Position numbers and translations under genes: made by a program | Assembly: GCA_020637805.1 (NCBI GenBank) | Contig: JACKJU010000007.1 | Span: 1-64,000, forward strand | Origin: Nitratireductor sp. | Lineage (GTDB): Bacteria > Pseudomonadota > Alphaproteobacteria > Rhizobiales > Rhizobiaceae | Reading direction: 5' to 3' | Length of the DNA: 64,000 nt | Part shown: piece after piece, positions 1 to 8,227 of the stretch | Layout: the number at the start of each line of letters is the position of its first letter | Position numbering within the stretch: the stretch's first letter is position 1 | The notes under the pieces: model-generated | Databases searched by the model: none | Told to the model about the DNA's origin: nothing | What the model saw: only the letters and a program-made list of their open reading frames with translations

Positions 1-438
1 TTTCTGCATTGGCATCATCGCCTTGAACATGCGCGAAATGCCTTCCCGCTCGCCTCTTGCGAGAAGTTGCGTCATACGCCGCGGAACAATCTGCCAGCGC
101 ACGCCAAAGCGGTCGGTCGCCCAGCCGCACTGAACCGGCTTGCCGCCATCGGATGTGATCGCGTTCCACAGCCTGTCGGTTTCCGCCTGGTCCTCTGTCA
201 TGACGACGATCGACATCGCATCGTTGAACTCGTGATGTGGACCGGCATTCATTGCCTGGTATGGCGTTCCCGCCAGTGTGAATTCCACAAACTGAACCCC
301 ATCCTCCTCACCGGTCACCATGTTCTCTAAACTGGCTTCGTCCTCGATTTTGGAGTCCGGCAGCAGGGAGACGTAGAAGCGGGCGGCTTCGAGTGCTTGC
401 GCGCTGAACCAGAGGCATGTTCTGACCTTGTGATCCAT
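1..438 (-). CDS. VOC family protein (3-demethylubiquinone methyltransferase-like fold), 3' truncated by window edge
   Basis: The frame starts with ATG at 438 (MDHKVRTCLWFSAQALEAA) and stays open to base 1, so at least 146 residues are present and the stop lies outside the window. The opening LWF..ALEAARFY, the central EFTLAG..YQAMNAGP and the later CGWATDRFGVRWQIVP are typical of the vicinal-oxygen-chelate family often annotated as 3-demethylubiquinone-9 3-methyltransferase. It is cytosolic and its substrate is unknown. The start is 5 bp after the stop of the second VOC gene, so it is the last visible gene of a tetR-SRPBCC-VOC-VOC operon. The fold is clear; the 'methyltransferase' label carried by such proteins is not a safe function. 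Confidence 0.85.
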   Translation of the reverse strand, partial: MDHKVRTCLWFSAQALEAARFYVSLLPDSKIEDEASLENMVTGEEDGVQFVEFTLAGTPYQAMNAGPHHEFNDAMSIVVMTEDQAETDRLWNAITSDGGKPVQCGWATDRFGVRWQIVPRRMTQLLARGEREGISRMFKAMMPMQK

Positions 439-443
439 GACGC

Positions 444-863
444 TCACCCGTTCAGCTTCGAGCCGGCGAAGTTGATCATCCACGGCGTGCCGTATCGGTC
501 CGTGAACATCGCATAGCGTTCGGCCCAAAAGGTCTCGCCAAGCGGCATCATCACCGAAAGGGCGCCATCGGCCAGCCTGCCGTAAAGGCGTCCCGCCTCT
601 TCAACGCTGTCCACCTGCAGTGCCACCGAAAAGCCCTGCGGGTTGCGGTAGTATTCGCCGGGTGCATCCGATGCCATGAACAATACGCCGCCTGCGCGCA
701 TGGCCATGTTCATCACGAGATCGTCTCCGCCGGGCATCCTGCTGTCCTGAGGTGCGTCGGCGTTCCTGAACACGCCGGTGATCTCTCCTTTCAGAACCTC
801 GGCGTAGAATGTCATCGCTTCAAGGCAGTTGCCGTTGAAAAACAGGTAGATGCTCGGCTGCAT
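444..863 (-). CDS. VOC family protein, PhnB-like
   Basis: 139 residues. ATG at 863 is chosen over an upstream in-frame codon at 944 because a strong ribosome binding site (GGGAGGAAG) precedes it. The start MQPSIYLFFNGNCLEAMTFY, then GDDLVMNMAMRAGG and the closing RYAMFTDRYGTPWMINF, match PhnB-type glyoxalase-fold proteins. It probably acts in the cytosol on a small molecule through a metal-binding VOC dimer, substrate unknown. It sits between an SRPBCC gene (25 bp upstream) and another VOC gene (5 bp downstream), all on the minus strand behind a TetR regulator, so the four genes probably share one transcript. Confidence 0.88.
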   Translation of the reverse strand: MQPSIYLFFNGNCLEAMTFYAEVLKGEITGVFRNADAPQDSRMPGGDDLVMNMAMRAGGVLFMASDAPGEYYRNPQGFSVALQVDSVEEAGRLYGRLADGALSVMMPLGETFWAERYAMFTDRYGTPWMINFAGSKLNG

Positions 864-888
864 TGAATCTTCCTCCCAACGACTTGAA

Positions 889-1347
889 TCAAATTCCACG
901 CGCCAGAAGCGCTTCCATCTGGTCTGTCGCCTTGCCCCAGCCATCGTGAAAACCCATCTGCTCGTGCGCCTCCTTGTCCTCGGCGCTCCAGTGACGGGCG
1001 ATGGCGGTGTAGCGGGTCTTGCCGTCCTCCGGTTCGAAGGTGAGAACAGCGGTCATGAACGGTTTTTCCGAAGGCACCCAAGCCTCTGTAAAGGCGTCGG
1101 TAGTGACGAGCTTGCGGCCCGGAACGACCTCCAGGTAAACACCGCGATTAGGATGCTCCTCGCCCTCGGGTCCGCGCATCAACACATAGCTGGTTCCCCC
1201 GGGGCGAACATCGTTTTCGATCACTGGCGTCGTCCAGGGTCGCGGCGTGAACCACTGTTTCATCAGTTCCGGTTCGGTCCAGCAGCGGTAGACATCCATC
1301 GGATCGGCATCGATGAGACGGGTGAGTACAAGTTCATGCGTGGCCAT
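889..1347 (-). CDS. SRPBCC (AHSA1-like) domain protein
   Basis: 152 residues. The start MATHELVLTRLIDAD at 1347 has an AGGGAG ribosome binding site and lies inside the 3' end of the tetR gene (14-bp overlap), which suggests translational coupling. RLIDADPMDVYRCWTEPELM, KQWFTP..W and the C-terminal HDGWGKATDQMEALL are classic for the Aha1/START-like family that binds hydrophobic ligands. These proteins are frequently paired with VOC proteins and a TetR or ArsR regulator, as here. The ligand cannot be read from the sequence. Confidence 0.9.
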   Translation of the reverse strand: MATHELVLTRLIDADPMDVYRCWTEPELMKQWFTPRPWTTPVIENDVRPGGTSYVLMRGPEGEEHPNRGVYLEVVPGRKLVTTDAFTEAWVPSEKPFMTAVLTFEPEDGKTRYTAIARHWSAEDKEAHEQMGFHDGWGKATDQMEALLARGI

Positions 1348-1999
1348 GTGATGGCTCCCTTCCAAACAGCAGTTCCAGATACCGGCGCAGATGGCTAAGC
1401 GCGTCGAGAACGGCTTCCCGTTCGCCGCCAGCCTTTGCCATGATGAAGGCACCCTGCAGCACTGCCTGCGTGTGCCGGGCGAGGCTCGGCGCGGTTGTGC
1501 CCGTCACGCCATATTCTTCGATAGCCTCTGCAAAGTCCGGCTCCAGCGTCGCGGCGTGGCCGAAGATCGTGTTGCCGCAAGCCTCCCGGATCGCCGGATA
1601 CTCCCCATAGGTCTCCTGGCTCAGCGTGCCTGCGACGCAGGAGAAGTCGGGGATACCTCCCTGGACCAGTTCCTTGCGGAAATCGACGTAGGCCAGAACT
1701 CGGTCCAGCGGATCGGCTGGCTGGTGATAGGGTGCAGCGGCAAACATCGGAGCGGTCATTTCGCCCCAGTATTCGGCCAGCGCCACGCCCAGCGCCTCCT
1801 TGCTCTCGAAATTGTGGAAGAAGGCGCCCTTGGTTACCCCTGCCGCCTTGCAAAGATCGTCAACGCTGGTTGCCGCGAAGCCCTTCTCTCGAATGAGCTG
1901 TACAGCTGCATCCAGTATCAGTGTTCGCGCACTGCCGCGTCTTGCACGCTTGCGTTCCGGTTCCGGACCGGACCTCGACGGAGATGGGTTCCTGTTCAC
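1334..1999 (-). CDS. TetR/AcrR family transcriptional regulator
   Basis: About 221 residues. An N-terminal helix-turn-helix (ILDAAVQLIREKGFAATSVD, then LCKAAGVTKGAFFHNFESKE) is followed by an alpha-helical ligand domain with a TetR_C-like end. The frame is open to 2035, but that extension would run through an 18-bp palindrome at 2009-2026 that looks like its operator, so I prefer the GTG at 1999. No strong ribosome binding site is visible there, leaving the start uncertain. It heads the operon with SRPBCC and two VOC genes and is divergent from the alpha/beta hydrolase. The position of the palindrome suggests autoregulation and possibly control of the divergent gene. Confidence 0.88.
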   Translation of the reverse strand: MNRNPSPSRSGPEPERKRARRGSARTLILDAAVQLIREKGFAATSVDDLCKAAGVTKGAFFHNFESKEALGVALAEYWGEMTAPMFAAAPYHQPADPLDRVLAYVDFRKELVQGGIPDFSCVAGTLSQETYGEYPAIREACGNTIFGHAATLEPDFAEAIEEYGVTGTTAPSLARHTQAVLQGAFIMAKAGGEREAVLDALSHLRRYLELLFGREPSHGHA

Positions 2000-2008
2000 T
2001 AGAGTTAA

Positions 2009-2026
2009 ATACCAACCGGTTGGTAT
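2009..2026. promoter_or_regulatory. 18-bp perfect palindrome, probable TetR operator
   Basis: ATACCAACCGGTTGGTAT reads identically on both strands. It lies in the divergent region between the tetR-type gene (GTG at 1999) and the alpha/beta hydrolase (ATG at 2151). TetR-family regulators commonly bind such palindromes next to their own gene. Confidence 0.75.
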
Positions 2027-2150
2027 GTATGTCAAGATGCAGAACAGCTTGACTCAGGCGTACGGTGAAAGCCCTTGAAAACATTCCCCAGACGTTGGAA
2101 AACCCTGCCGGGGCCAAGATCAATTTTCCTGACTGTCGGGAGACGCTTTC

Positions 2151-3050
2151 ATGCGCCTGTTCAACACGCTCGTTTCCGCGCTCGCCGCGCTTCTCCTGCT
2201 TGCCGCTGCCGCGCAGGCAGAACAGCTCACCGCGCCCATTGGTGGCGGGCTTTCGGTCGAGATCTGGACGCCGGAAGAGGCGCAGACCGAGCCGGTGACG
2301 GCAAACGCGTTTGGCGCCACCATTCCTGCCAAGCCGGCCAACCCGTTCCTCAAACTCTTCCAGCCGAAGAAGAAGGTGCAGCTCAAGCCGGTGATCCTCT
2401 ACGTCCACGGCGGCGGCTGGATACGCGGAACCCGCGACAAGGTCTACAACCTTCCGGCCTATGCCGCTGCGCGCGACTACATTCTGGTTTCGACCGACTA
2501 CCGCCCGGTGCCGCGCACCAATATCGACGGTCAGCTTGCAGACGTTACCCGCGCCGTAGCATGGACGCAGAAGAACATTGCAAACTATGGCGGCGACCCG
2601 AAACGCATCGTCATCATGGGTCATTCCGCCGGTGCCCATCTGGTGGCGCTGGCCGCTGCGCGCGGCAAGGTTCCGGGCATTCGAGGCGTCATTGCCAACG
2701 ACGTGCAGGCCTATGACATGGTGCAGTACGCGGCACTTCGCGGCTCCATCGATGGCGTATATCTGCGCGCGTTCGGAAACAGCAAGTCCAACTGGGTGCG
2801 CTGGTCGCCCATCACCTATGTGCGCAAGGGCGGGCGCCTGCCGCCGCACCTGGTGATGTATTCGAATTCGCACCGCCCACGCCGCGCCACAATCTCGGTT
2901 GCCTATGCGCAGGAACTCAAGAGCCGCGGTACGCCGGTAACGCTCTACAATGGCGCACGCTATACCCATGGCTCGATTGCGCGCGGCATCGGCACCAGTG
3001 GCGAGGTGACCGGCGTCATCGACCGTTTCCTGAAAGGCGTTTTCCGCTAG
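2151..3050 (+). CDS. alpha/beta hydrolase (carboxylesterase-like), exported
   Basis: 299 residues with an N-terminal signal peptide (MRLFNTLVSALAALLLLAAA, likely cleaved after AQA), so it is probably periplasmic. The esterase oxyanion motif HGGGW (near residue 87) and the nucleophile elbow GHSAGAH are both present; the late histidine is probably in RYTHGS. The central architecture matches the BD-FAE/hormone-sensitive-lipase group. Start ATG 2151 is preceded by GGGAGACG. It is transcribed divergently from the TetR operon and shares its operator region, so it may be a target of that regulator. Substrate unknown. Confidence 0.88.
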   Translation: MRLFNTLVSALAALLLLAAAAQAEQLTAPIGGGLSVEIWTPEEAQTEPVTANAFGATIPAKPANPFLKLFQPKKKVQLKPVILYVHGGGWIRGTRDKVYNLPAYAAARDYILVSTDYRPVPRTNIDGQLADVTRAVAWTQKNIANYGGDPKRIVIMGHSAGAHLVALAAARGKVPGIRGVIANDVQAYDMVQYAALRGSIDGVYLRAFGNSKSNWVRWSPITYVRKGGRLPPHLVMYSNSHRPRRATISVAYAQELKSRGTPVTLYNGARYTHGSIARGIGTSGEVTGVIDRFLKGVFR

Positions 3051-3070
3051 ATGCATCCGGATGAAGCAAG

Positions 3071-4339
3071 GTGAGGGGAGGCTCCGCCACGCCCTCGATC
3101 GGTTCCGGCGCTCCCGGGCCGGAAGCATCGCGCTGGCGGGTGATCGCCTCCGGTTTCACATTCATGCCCGTGAGCCTTGGCGTCAGTTGCGCCGTGGCCT
3201 ACGGAACGATCTTCTACAGTTTCGCAATCCTCGCGCCGGCGATCATGGCCGATTTCGGCTGGTCGAGTGCGCTAGTCTACGGCGCGTTCAGCGCGGCACT
3301 GGCAGGCGGCGGGCTTGCCTCGCCATTGATGGGCCGCCTGATAGACCGGTTCGGTGCCCGCCCCGTGATGTCGACAGGTTCTGTGCTGGTGAGCCTTCTG
3401 CTGGCCGCGCTCTCCACGGTCGGCACGCCATTCGCGTTTGTTGCGCTGCAGTTCCTGATGCTCTTTGCGGGCGTGCTCATTCTCTACGATGCCGCTTTTG
3501 CTGCTTTGGCTGAAAACCACGGCATCGGCGCACGTGCGCAGATATCGGTCATCACGCTGATTGCCGGATTTTCCTCCACCCTGTTCTGGCCATTGACGAG
3601 CTGGCTCCTCGCCTCGTTCGGCTGGCGCGGAACCTATCTCGCCCTTGCTGGCATCACCCTGGCGCTGACACTGCCGGTTCATCTGCTCCTGCCGTCGAGG
3701 GCAAAGATCGCTGCCCGGCAGATGCAGGCATCCGGGCGTTTCGCACCGGAGCTGCCGCCGCTCGACCCTGCCGAAAGGCGGCGCGCGGTCATCATCATGG
3801 CGATCGCCTTTTCCTGCGGTTCCTTCACCATCATGGCGGTGCAGGCCCATTATCCGCGCCTGCTGCTGGAAGCCGGGTTCGGTGCTGCGGGTGCCGCCTT
3901 CTTTGCCGGGTGCATCGGCCCGTTCCAGGTAAGCGCCCGGCTCATCGACATGGTTTTTGCCCAGAGATACCATCCCGTTCGTGTCGGCACGATCGCGACG
4001 CTTTCCATGGCGCTTGGCGTGACGGTGTTGTTCTTCCTTGCCGCTGGCCCCACGGCCGCGATCCTGTTTGCCGTCTTCTACGGCGCGGGGCAGGGCATGG
4101 CGCACATATTGTGGGGCAATGTCCCGCTCGCGCTGTTCGGGCCTAAGGGATATGCCAGGCTGTCCGGTAACCTGGGGTCCATGCGCCTGCTCGTGGGCTC
4201 CGCCGCGCCGCTGGCCGTGGCGCTGGCGGGCGAGCACCTGGGATCAGGGGCGGGAACCGCCCTGATCGTGGCGGTTGCTGGCCTCGGTTTCCTGATGATC
4301 CTGCCCCTGTTGCGCTACGTGCGTTCACAGCCTTCGTGA
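3071..4339 (+). CDS. MFS transporter
   Basis: 422 residues with about twelve hydrophobic segments. The loop-2 signature is visible as GRLIDRFGARPVM, and a second-half equivalent follows residue ~210. The N-terminal segment after GTG 3071 is Gly/Ser-rich and poorly conserved-looking; a downstream start (MPVSLG...) is possible. The overall pattern resembles monocarboxylate/oxalate-type MFS proteins, but substrate cannot be assigned. It starts 20 bp after the hydrolase stop on the same strand and may be cotranscribed with it. Confidence 0.87.
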   Translation: MRGGSATPSIGSGAPGPEASRWRVIASGFTFMPVSLGVSCAVAYGTIFYSFAILAPAIMADFGWSSALVYGAFSAALAGGGLASPLMGRLIDRFGARPVMSTGSVLVSLLLAALSTVGTPFAFVALQFLMLFAGVLILYDAAFAALAENHGIGARAQISVITLIAGFSSTLFWPLTSWLLASFGWRGTYLALAGITLALTLPVHLLLPSRAKIAARQMQASGRFAPELPPLDPAERRRAVIIMAIAFSCGSFTIMAVQAHYPRLLLEAGFGAAGAAFFAGCIGPFQVSARLIDMVFAQRYHPVRVGTIATLSMALGVTVLFFLAAGPTAAILFAVFYGAGQGMAHILWGNVPLALFGPKGYARLSGNLGSMRLLVGSAAPLAVALAGEHLGSGAGTALIVAVAGLGFLMILPLLRYVRSQPS

Positions 4340-4383
4340 GCAGGGCGCTTGCCACGAATCACCGGCTTCGCTAACCGGGTTCC

Positions 4384-6663
4384 ATGGGAAACGACCTTTT
4401 GAAACCACCGGGCGGTGGCGATGGCGAGGACGGCGGCGACGGCATCGAGGTGATCGACCTCAAATCCGCGCTGGAAGAACGCTATCTGGCCTATGCCCTG
4501 TCGACAATCATGGGCCGTGCGCTGCCCGATGTGCGCGATGGCCTGAAGCCGGTCCACCGGCGCATCCTGCATGCCATGCGGGTGCTCAAGCTCGACCCCA
4601 ATACCGGTTTCAAGAAATGCGCCCGCATCGTCGGCGACGTCATCGGTAAGTTCCACCCGCATGGCGACCAGGCTGTCTACGACGCCATGGTGCGCCTTGC
4701 CCAGGATTTCGCCCAGCGCTATCCGCTGATCGACGGCCAGGGCAATTTCGGCAATATCGATGGCGACGGCGCCGCGGCCTATCGCTACACCGAAGCCCGC
4801 ATGACGGAAGTGGCGACGCTGCTTCTGGAAGGCATCGACGAGGATGCGGTCGATTTCCGCCTTACCTACAACGAGGAGGACAAGGAACCGGTCGTCCTGC
4901 CCGGCGCTTTCCCGAACCTGCTCGCCAACGGTTCGTCCGGCATCGCCGTCGGCATGGCCACCAACATTCCGCCGCACAATGTCGCCGAACTGTGCGATGC
5001 CGCCCGCCACCTCATCCAGTTCCCCGATGCCCGCGTGGAGACGCTTGTCCAGAAATACGTCAAGGGGCCGGATTTCCCGACCGGCGGCATCATCGTCGAT
5101 GACCAGGCCACCATCATCGAGGCCTACAGGACCGGGCGCGGCGCCTTCCGTGTGCGCGCCAAGTGGGAGAAGGAAGATACCGGGCGCGGTGGATACCGCA
5201 TCATCATCACCGAGATTCCCTACCAGGTTCAGAAGTCGAAGCTGATCGAGAAAATCGCCGACCTGCTGGTCAACCGCAAGCTGCCGCTGCTCGAAGACGT
5301 GCGCGACGAGAGCGCCGAGGACATTCGCGTCGTCCTCGAGCCGAAGAACCGCACGGTCGACCCCGATCTGCTCATGGAATCGCTCTTCAAGGTCACCGAT
5401 CTCGAGAACCGCTTCTCCATGAACATGAACGTGCTCTCGCAGGGCCGCGTGCCGAAGGTGATGAGCCTGAAAGACGTGCTGCGCGAATGGCTGGACCACC
5501 GCCGCGACGTGCTGCTGCGCCGCTCGCGCTATCGCCTGGCGCAGATCGAGAAGCGCCTCGAAGTGCTGGCGGGCCTCCTCATCGCCTATCTCAACATCGA
5601 CGAGGTGATCCGCATCATCCGCTTCGAGGACGAGCCGAAGAAGAAGCTCATGGAGCGCTTCGAGCTTACCGAGGTCCAGGTCGAGGCCATCCTCAACATG
5701 CGCCTGCGCGCATTGGCCAAGCTGCAGGAGATCGAGATCCGCCGCGAGCACGACACGCTGTCGGCGGAAAAGGCGCAGATCGAGAAGATCCTCGGTTCCG
5801 AGGAACTGCAGTGGAAGATCCTGTCGAACGACATCGGCGAGATCCGCGAGAAATTCGGTCCCAAGACCGCTCTCGGCAAGCGCCGCACCCAGTTCGGCAC
5901 CGCCCAGGATATCGATGTCGAGGCGGTCCAGCAGGCCATGATCGAGAAGGAGCCGATCACGGTCGTCATCTCGGAAAAGGGCTGGATCCGCGCCATGAAG
6001 GGCCATGTGCAGGACACGTCCAGTCTCACCTTCAAGGAAGGCGACAAGTTGAGAACCGCCTTCCACGCGGAGACCCACGACAAGATCGTGTTGTTCACCA
6101 CCAACGGCAAGTTCTTCACGCTCACGGGTGACAAGCTGCCCGGCGGGCGCGGCCATGGCGAGCCGGTGCGCGTGATGGTCGACATGGAAAACGATGCCGA
6201 CATAGTCACCGCCTTCAAACACGAGCCTTCGCGCAAGCTCCTGCTCGCCTCATCCGTGGGCAACGGTTTCACCGTGCCGGAGGCCGAGATCATCGCCAAC
6301 ACCCGCAAGGGCAAGCAGGTCATGAACGTCAAGCTGCCAGACGAGGCGGTGCTGTGCATGCCGCTGTCGGAAGGCGACGATCACCTGGCCGTGGTGGGCG
6401 AGAACCGCAAGCTGCTCGTCTTCCCGCTCGACCAGTTGCCGGAGATGACCCGCGGCAAGGGCGTACGCCTGCAGAAATACAAGGATGGCGGTATCAAGGA
6501 TGCGCGGCCCTTCAAGATGGAAGCCGGGCTGACCTGGCAGGATTCCGCCGACCGCACCTTTACGAAGACGCGGGACGAACTGGCCGAATGGATGGGTGAC
6601 CGCGCCCAGGCCGGCCGCATGGTGCCCAAGGGCTTCCCGAGGAACGGTAAGTTCGGAGGGTAG
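4384..6663 (+). CDS. parC: DNA topoisomerase IV subunit A
   Basis: 759 residues, typical for ParC. It pairs with ParE to decatenate replicated chromosomes by passing one duplex through another. The winged-helix/tower region begins SALEERYLAYALSTIMGRAL. The catalytic tyrosine is Tyr135 in AAAYRYTEARM, with the neighbouring Arg134. The C-terminal beta-pinwheel begins near residue 500 (TVVISEKGWIRAMKGH). The quinolone-pocket segment reads HPHGDQAVYDAM, so residue 96, equivalent to E. coli ParC Ser80, is Gln. Start ATG 4384 gives the expected N-terminus; no strong ribosome binding site is visible. Likely a core single-copy gene. Confidence 0.97.
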   Translation: MGNDLLKPPGGGDGEDGGDGIEVIDLKSALEERYLAYALSTIMGRALPDVRDGLKPVHRRILHAMRVLKLDPNTGFKKCARIVGDVIGKFHPHGDQAVYDAMVRLAQDFAQRYPLIDGQGNFGNIDGDGAAAYRYTEARMTEVATLLLEGIDEDAVDFRLTYNEEDKEPVVLPGAFPNLLANGSSGIAVGMATNIPPHNVAELCDAARHLIQFPDARVETLVQKYVKGPDFPTGGIIVDDQATIIEAYRTGRGAFRVRAKWEKEDTGRGGYRIIITEIPYQVQKSKLIEKIADLLVNRKLPLLEDVRDESAEDIRVVLEPKNRTVDPDLLMESLFKVTDLENRFSMNMNVLSQGRVPKVMSLKDVLREWLDHRRDVLLRRSRYRLAQIEKRLEVLAGLLIAYLNIDEVIRIIRFEDEPKKKLMERFELTEVQVEAILNMRLRALAKLQEIEIRREHDTLSAEKAQIEKILGSEELQWKILSNDIGEIREKFGPKTALGKRRTQFGTAQDIDVEAVQQAMIEKEPITVVISEKGWIRAMKGHVQDTSSLTFKEGDKLRTAFHAETHDKIVLFTTNGKFFTLTGDKLPGGRGHGEPVRVMVDMENDADIVTAFKHEPSRKLLLASSVGNGFTVPEAEIIANTRKGKQVMNVKLPDEAVLCMPLSEGDDHLAVVGENRKLLVFPLDQLPEMTRGKGVRLQKYKDGGIKDARPFKMEAGLTWQDSADRTFTKTRDELAEWMGDRAQAGRMVPKGFPRNGKFGG

Positions 6664-6678
6664 TTCTTGGAGGTGGAA

Positions 6679-6999
6679 ATGCCTTCGTTTTGGGGCTGGT
6701 CACTTGCGGCATGGGTAAGTGGCCTTGGGGGTGTCTGGTTCCTTGCCTGCCAGAGGGAATTGGCATCCACGGCCGATTTCGGGATTCCACCTTGCGAACC
6801 ACCGCTTAAACTCAAACGTGTTCAATCGGTCTCCGAGGAGGACGGGTTGCGCGTACTCGTCAAAACTGGTGCAATGATCTTTGATCTTGCGGCGCTGGAT
6901 CGCTTCCCCTTCGGGTGGAAGCGATTGTCGTCAGCAAACGACTGTATCCTTTCAGGCATTTCGATCTTGCTGGTTCCGTCTAAATCGAAGTTACTCTAA
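6679..6999 (+). CDS. doubtful small ORF between parC and the alcohol dehydrogenase
   Basis: An ATG at 6679 with GGAGG-like sequence upstream opens a ~106-codon frame (MPSFWGWSLAAW...). No family is recognisable. Its last ~34 codons are encoded by the palindromic repeat at 6898-6996, which argues that the frame is accidental or has been run through by repeat insertion. Apart from this frame and the repeat, I see nothing else in the 385-bp gap 6664-7048. Confidence 0.2.
   Translation: MPSFWGWSLAAWVSGLGGVWFLACQRELASTADFGIPPCEPPLKLKRVQSVSEEDGLRVLVKTGAMIFDLAALDRFPFGWKRLSSANDCILSGISILLVPSKSKLL
6898..6996 (+). repeat. palindromic repeat copy A (RIME-like)
   Basis: The element begins with a stem-loop (ATCGCTTCC ... 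GGAAGCGAT around CTTCGGG at 6899-6926), followed by a tail ending in AAATCGAAGTTACTC. Read in reverse, 9832-9921 gives a closely matching sequence with the same order of landmarks (stem-loop, TCA.CAAA, ACTG, CATT.CGAT, AAATCGAA.TT.CTC). Two-palindrome intergenic elements of about 100 bp are known in rhizobia (RIME type); assignment to that family is inference. Confidence 0.75.
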
Positions 7000-7048
7000 C
7001 TGCTTTCAGCTTCGGGCGCTGAAGTACCAGCCCAATGTGGAGGAAATC

Positions 7049-8206
7049 ATGAACCCGTTCACGTTCAATACATCGAAGTCGATCCGCTTCGGTTCGGGCA
7101 TCGTCAATCAACTCGGCGAAATCGTAGCCGACGAGATTGGAGGCCGTGTCATGCTTGTAACCGATCCGGGCATGGTGGCAACCGGTCTGGTCGAACGGGC
7201 GCTTGATGCGCTCCACAATGCCGGGGTCACTGTCGAGCTTTTCAGCGATGTGGAAGCCGACCCGCCGGAACATGTCATTCTTGCCGCTGCCGCGAAAGCG
7301 AGGGAGGCCGCAGTCGATGGTGTGGTCGGGTTCGGTGGAGGTTCGTCCCTTGATGTCGCCAAACTGGTTGCGCTTCTTGCGCCCGGCAAGGAGGCGCTGG
7401 CGGAGGTTTACGGTGTCGGAAACGCCAAGGGTCCCAGGCTCCCGCTCATTCTGGTGCCGACCACGGCAGGTACCGGCTCGGAAGTGACGCCGATCTCCAT
7501 CGTCACCACAGGGACAAACGAGAAGATGGGCGTGGTTTCGCCCGTGATCCTGCCCGACATTGCACTCCTTGATCCTGAACTGACATACGGCCTGCCGCCG
7601 CACATCACTGCTGCCACCGGCATCGATGCCATGGTGCATGCGATCGAGGCCTATGCTTCGGCCAGTCCGAACAACAATCCGGTGTCGCGCATGCTGGCGC
7701 TGCAGGCGCTGCAATTGATGGGCAGTTCCGTGCTCCGTGCCGTTCGCGATGGAGGAGACAGGGAGGCGCGTGGCAACATGCTGCTGGGTTCCATGCTTGC
7801 CGGGCAGGCCTTTGCAAACTCTCCGGTGGCGGCCGTCCATGCGCTCGCCTATCCGCTCGGCGGTCACTTCCACATTCCGCATGGGCTTTCCAATGCGCTG
7901 GTACTGCCCCATGTACTGCGCTTCAACATCGTGACGACGCCACAGCCCTACGCAGAACTTGCGCCGCATGCCTTCCCGGAACTGGCGGAACTTGAGGGCC
8001 AGGCGAGAGCTGCAGCGTTTTGCGACCGGCTGGCCAGGCTTTCGGCAGAATGCGGATTGCAGCCGAACCTGCGCGCCATGAACATTTCAGAGGAGATGCT
8101 CCCCAGGCTGGCTTCGGACGCAATGAACCAGACGAGACTTCTCGTGAACAATCCAAGACCGGTGACGGAAAAAGATGCACTGGCAATCTATCGTGCGGCT
8201 TACTGA
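7049..8206 (+). CDS. iron-containing alcohol dehydrogenase
   Basis: 385 residues. The start MNPFTFNTSK is fixed by GTGGAGGAAATC directly before ATG 7049. The dinucleotide-binding GFGGGSSLDVAK and the metal-site stretches GIDAMVHAIEAYAS and HALAYPLGGHFHIPHG place it in the Fe-ADH (group III) family. It should oxidise or reduce an alcohol/aldehyde with NAD(P). A succinate-semialdehyde dehydrogenase follows 21 bp downstream, so 4-hydroxybutyrate is an attractive substrate (4-hydroxybutyrate to succinate semialdehyde to succinate). This is inference from context; the family is broad and includes 1,3-propanediol and lactaldehyde enzymes. Confidence 0.93.
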   Translation: MNPFTFNTSKSIRFGSGIVNQLGEIVADEIGGRVMLVTDPGMVATGLVERALDALHNAGVTVELFSDVEADPPEHVILAAAAKAREAAVDGVVGFGGGSSLDVAKLVALLAPGKEALAEVYGVGNAKGPRLPLILVPTTAGTGSEVTPISIVTTGTNEKMGVVSPVILPDIALLDPELTYGLPPHITAATGIDAMVHAIEAYASASPNNNPVSRMLALQALQLMGSSVLRAVRDGGDREARGNMLLGSMLAGQAFANSPVAAVHALAYPLGGHFHIPHGLSNALVLPHVLRFNIVTTPQPYAELAPHAFPELAELEGQARAAAFCDRLARLSAECGLQPNLRAMNISEEMLPRLASDAMNQTRLLVNNPRPVTEKDALAIYRAAY

Positions 8207-8227
8207 GGGCTGCGGAAAGGAAACAAG

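Noticed and set aside
4315..6222. A very long minus-strand open frame opposite parC
   Set aside because: It is the antisense shadow of a GC-rich, clearly functional gene. It is rich in His, Asp and Leu, has no recognisable domain, no ribosome binding site, and parC on the other strand is unambiguous.
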